DNA from: Tetmemena sp. SeJ-2015
Lineage: Eukaryota; Ciliophora; Spirotrichea; Sporadotrichida; Oxytrichidae
Direction of reading: 5' to 3'
Length of the DNA: 64,000 nt
Assembly: GCA_027382625.1 (NCBI GenBank)
Contig: JAJKFJ010020693.1
Span: 186,001 to 250,000 of the forward strand
In this document: piece after piece, positions 60,401 to 64,000 of the stretch
Layout: the number at the start of each line of letters is the position of its first letter
Position numbering within the stretch: the first letter of the stretch is position 1
Notes under the pieces: generated by a model
Seen by the model: the letters and a program-made list of their open reading frames with translations, nothing else
What the model was told of the DNA's origin: nothing
Database searches by the model: none
Translations under genes and position numbers: made by a program

Positions 60401-63400
60401 TACCCTCGAAGATCAATAAATTTATTTATCATTAAAGAGTGGTTGCGCTGAGTCTATTTGAGATGTTAGAGTGCTACTAATTACCAGCTGTCCTCTAATT
60501 CCTTTTTTTAGAATCGTTTTGCATGGAGGTTTGCTTCCTTACCTTCGAATTTGTAAATACATAAGTCATGAAATTATTATAAATTGGAAGATACAGCATC
60601 TTAATTAGTACCATTAAGATCATGTGCACTGAATTTGGCTAAGCTCTTCTGGCTTGAAATTTGAGATGTCCTATTTTAGCTCCCATTTTATTTATAAATA
60701 TCACACCTCTTATACAATTTTTGTGTCTTGGTGTGATCTCAGGTTATCTATTGTGCCTTTACTTCTAAAACGCCTCCTGCAAGTCATACTTAGTATCTGT
60801 TATGCCAAAACTACCAAGCACGTTGTTGATATTTTAGTTGGCCTTATTAGTCATCATATAGTTGTTAACCTTTGCCTTCTTCTTAGAACCACTTGATATG
60901 AAATGCGATGAGAGCGAGTTATCAATCGGATTGGTAAAAAACATACATGGTGAGTAAAATCCTGGGAGTTGGGGAAACAGTTTCATTTTGCCAGTTCTAG
61001 TGGTCAACCCTGCGAGAATTGTCAGATGTCTGATCCTGATGATCCCTCTTTTCTTCATTTTACTACTAGTCATTAATTAGCTGCATCTAATACTTAATTA
61101 TAAAAAGAAAGAATTTCTTTTACTGTGAGTGTGTTTGTATGTTAAAAGTAGGCTGCTTATCCAATTCATTGAAAGTACCTTGAGAGTGAAGTTTCATCCC
61201 ATTACCAAGATAAATAAGAAGTGAGAATTCTTCAAATTTAAATTTAAGAGCACTGATTTCTAATTCCTAAAGGCGAAGATTGATTCTGTGAAACTTCTCT
61301 TCGTATTCAGTTCTCATGTTAGCTTCCTGCTCGCTGATTGATATCAACAGATAACTTCTTAGCTTATCAAGAGAGTCATAGATAGTTTCTACTATCTAGT
61401 CCATCGCCTAATTCCCACTCCTGAATAAGTTCTACCCTACTTAAAACTAAGCCAATATAAGTTAAATGATGTCATAAAAACTAGTTTTCGCTAAGAGGGT
61501 AGTTAGAATTTGTATCCTAGTTTAAGAATGAAAAGGCAGGTTGAAATTAAGAAGCATTAATTGGATGAGGGAAAGTTGAAGATAAAGTTGGCGTTCCTCT
61601 TGCTTGAGTATAGTAAGGTTTGAAGTGGTAATGAGTGGGCTTGTCAGAGCTCTTCTACTCGAAGGTTAATACGGTTTTGTTTGTTCCATTCTTCTTATTG
61701 AGTGGTAAGTTTATTGAAGTCTTCTCCACTCTTCTTTTAGAAGGTGACTTCAGATTATTGTCGAGATAGTTACTCTTCTAAGGAAAATTTTGAACGCAGC
61801 TACTTGGACTACTTGGACTAAGCTGCTCCTTTTAATTTATTTCAAAGAGCTGAGAATCCATCCCCGACATAGAGGGTCCTCCCTCTTCATTCTCACTCAG
61901 CAAGTTAGATTATCTATGATAGACTTGGGGCGAGAAGCAGTTCTTTTCGATATTGGAGTAATGAAGCTAGAAGCTGGGTCTAGCAAAGTTAGCTTGATAG
62001 TTCTTGGGAGATTAGGCCTGGTAGTTTTGCAATTATAAACCAAAATAATTGATGGACATGGTTACCATTACTCACACATACACTCTAGAAAAATATTATA
62101 AGAACAATTATATATTAGATTCTTAAGCTTAGTCTTGAAAATATTGTTATTGTCTTGGCCTTAATTCATTTCTGAGATAGTTTGAAGGTTGTTCTGATTA
62201 AGTCCGATCTTAGAGGAGCCTCTGTGGTGAGTGAAGTAGAGAGGAGGGGAAGCGCTATCCTCATTCACAAAGTGATTGCTAAAATCCTTTCTTTCCTCAT
62301 TCTAGCTGTTGTTGTTATTGTTCGAGTGGTCTACTCTCTAGATATCAAAGGCAAATCAATCAAAGCTTCTTAATCAAAGTTTTAGTTGTAGTTTGAGAGC
62401 GAGATTAAGTCTACCTCATAGTTATCAACTACTCTGATGTCTGTTTCTTTATCAGACCTCTCTATGATCTTAGCTATTATCTCTGCGCCTGGATCTTTTC
62501 TCTTACTCTTCTGATTTTCTTCCTCCTGAATTTGCTTGAGGCTGGACTTTCTCTGTCCCATGACTGATGTGTACTTGCTGATATTTTCTGCTTGAGATGC
62601 ATTCCTCTCATAAGTACATTAGCTATCATTTCCTTAGGTGGTTTGTGGTGGCTGCGTATTAAGATTCGATTGCGATTGAGATGGAGACATAATTCCGAAC
62701 TTCGAAAAAGGCTACTAGAGTTTGCCAATTATATTCTTCAGGAGGAGATGGCTCTATGACTATGAGCCTGTTAGCTTAGAATTAGCACTCTCAGATGTTT
62801 CTTAGTACTTGGGATTACTCTAGCTCGTGTTTTGGTAAGTTTGTGAATGATTTAGTGAGTGTCTTTGTGGTGTTAACTTTTTAGAAGAAATGTTAATTTG
62901 CTTGGTTGCAGACTGCTGCTAAGATATGGCTTATTAGGGAGTGGCAAAATTATTTTACTGCTTGTAAAGAAAGGCAGTTCTTTGCTAAAGTGGCTACGTC
63001 TGATAGAGCGAGTTGGATATTTGCGACTGGTTCTGAGAAGAACTCGCCTGCTTAAGAAAAATATAAGATAATATGGATTTTACTTGGTGAGGAACTTACT
63101 ACTGAAATTCTAGTTGGTGCCCTTACTGAAATAAGACTAGGAAACTAAATTGCTATGAGGTAACTTCTATTGAGTAAAAAATCAATTAAATAGAATTGAG
63201 CGTTCCTTGTGAAAAGACTAGCTACTGATGCGGTTTTCTCCATGTGTTGTTAACTGTTAGGACTTTGGTGCAAACTATTCAGGCTAAGTCGTTAATGAGG
63301 ATCGCCTTGGCCATATTGCAACTAGCTTTGCTAGATAATGGTGGGTCTGAAATTTATCTTCTAAACCTAATCCAATTTTTAAACTGAAATTACTAACTAC

Positions 63401-63545
63401 TTCTATCTCATATGGTTTATGGGTTGACTTTATTTTCTATTTTCTTATCTGAGGAAGGAGAGAAGGACTGCTGCTGCCCTTGCGCCTGTCTCTATCCAGT
63501 TTGTTATCTAGGCAGATCGATCATCTTAACTTCCGCTTTTGGCAT
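57410..63545 (-). CDS. Long Gln/Ser/Asn-rich low-complexity protein (one or possibly two genes)
   Basis: Function not recognised. Starts MPKAEVKMIDLPRQQTGQRQ at 63,545. Blocks read SLNSLHQSPNSQQHMEKTAS, ISQQQSATKQINISSKKLTP, MGQRKSSLKQIQEEENQKSK, DRETDIRVVDNYEVD-like acidic parts, KSPSKRRVEKTSINLPLNKK, HQDQTSDNSRRVDHQNWQNE, SSKKEKKAQKHKQLNADITQ and MKLLETPLGDDDPSLLMRID. The last open frame runs SAKGGDEFQIWRERSRGSSS to TGA 57410-57412. Composition is dominated by Gln, Ser, Asn and Lys with scattered coiled-coil-like stretches. No membrane helix or catalytic motif was found. AT-rich gaps interrupt it many times and pointers were not resolved, so exon order and the number of genes are uncertain. 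A scaffold or RNA/chromatin-associated disordered protein is possible. Confidence 0.5.
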
Positions 63546-63661
63546 TTTACAAATTAATTAAGTTTAATTCCCACTCGCTAAAATTAATCAATCCTTGTCT
63601 CTATCATAAGAATATCAAACTGATATAGAATTTAAAAAAGCTAATCTTCGAAATTAAAAAC

Positions 63662-64000
63662 ATGGAGAAATTTTAGAACAATAAGAAGAAGTTTGGATTT
63701 ACTCTCTTCCTGATATTTAAGGCACTACTAATTCATAGGTCGTTCTAGCAAATGACTTTCCAGTTAAACTCTCTCTAACAGTAATGCCTCACCTGCCTCA
63801 CTGACAGCGATAACAAAGTTTGCCTTCAATTTATTACACAAGCTTATTTTTTAAGTTTGCGTGAGGTATTTTGACGGCCAAAGATCTCATATAATTGTTA
63901 TTGTTATACTGATATTTATAGATCAAATCCTTACTGTTGTATGAAAAATTATCCAATCGACATGTCGCTTTATTAGAACGGCAGCAACAATGGCTAAATT
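63662..64000 (+). CDS. Cys-rich secreted or membrane protein, 3' end outside window
   Basis: Starts MEKFQNNKKKFGFTLFLIFK at 63,662, a basic n-region plus hydrophobic core fitting a signal peptide or anchor. It continues LQQQCLTCLTDSDNKVCV and, after an IES, RYFDGQRS. A neighbouring frame then gives NCYCYTDIYRSNPYCCMKNY, so a 1-nt break or small IES lies near 63,880. The CxxC, CYC and CC spacing resembles the other Cys-rich surface proteins in this window, but no direct homology to copies A/B is visible. Confidence 0.6.
63834..63860 (+). other. IES, 27 bp, pointer AAGTTTGC
   Basis: AAGTTTGC (8 bp) at 63826-63833 and 63853-63860. Joining reads DSDNKVCVRYFDGQRS. Confidence 0.82.

Noticed and set aside
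1..64000. Scrambled or inverted MDSs
   Set aside because: Every gene that could be followed has its segments in linear order on one strand; unresolved gaps leave the possibility open but give no positive evidence.
1..64000. Bacterial operons, CRISPR arrays, tRNA or rRNA genes
   Set aside because: Stop-codon use, introns and eukaryotic domains exclude a bacterial source; no spaced repeat array or cloverleaf/rRNA sequence was recognised.

Overview
The window reads as germline (micronuclear) DNA of a spirotrich, most likely hypotrich, ciliate of the Oxytricha/Stylonychia/Tetmemena kind. Two things show this. First, long open frames appear only when TAA and TAG are read as glutamine and TGA as the stop. 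Second, many genes are cut by short AT-rich inserts bounded by a 3-12 bp direct repeat. Removing the insert plus one repeat copy restores the frame and the expected protein motif. These are internally eliminated segments (IES) between macronuclear-destined segments (MDS), with the repeats acting as pointers. Ordinary GT-AG introns of about 23-120 nt also occur, so gene spans below are germline loci and not contiguous coding sequence. Isolated 1-nt frame breaks, mostly in homopolymers, recur about every 1-2 kb and look like assembly error or early decay.

Layout. 1-6.2 kb: two tandem WWE-PARP ADP-ribosyltransferase genes; a 3-kb IES of the first contains a complete unrelated gene on the opposite strand. 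6.6-16.1 kb: a very large cadherin-like membrane protein with many interruptions. 16.5-27.9 kb: a four-member tandem array of small Cys/Tyr-rich single-pass membrane proteins, split between copies 3 and 4 by a roughly 6.4-kb mobile element. The element carries a D34E Tc1/mariner-IS630-like transposase, an intact convergent gene of unknown function and a divergent SF2-helicase-like gene. 29.1-38.3 kb: a large minus-strand Cys-rich, repeat-rich surface protein with C-terminal membrane helices.

38.7-46.1 kb holds a Tul1/Dsc-type transmembrane RING ligase, a UFD1-like Cdc48 cofactor and a TVP23-family Golgi protein. All three fit ubiquitin/Golgi-endosome quality control. 46.3-50.1 kb: a sperm-tail PG-rich (SHIPPO) axonemal protein. 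50.2-54.9 kb: a probable N-myristoylated RING-CH plus FHA protein. It is interrupted by a 1.2-kb segment that holds another gene and is flanked by ~105-bp diverged direct repeats. 55.5-56.4 kb: a paralogue of that inserted gene. 57.4-63.5 kb: a minus-strand Gln/Ser-rich protein. 63.66 kb to the edge: the start of a Cys-rich secreted or membrane protein.

All MDSs that could be followed lie in linear order on one strand, so no scrambling was demonstrated. The most distinctive features are genes housed inside eliminated DNA of other genes, the helicase-carrying transposon, and pointer/IES positions kept across a tandem paralogue array.
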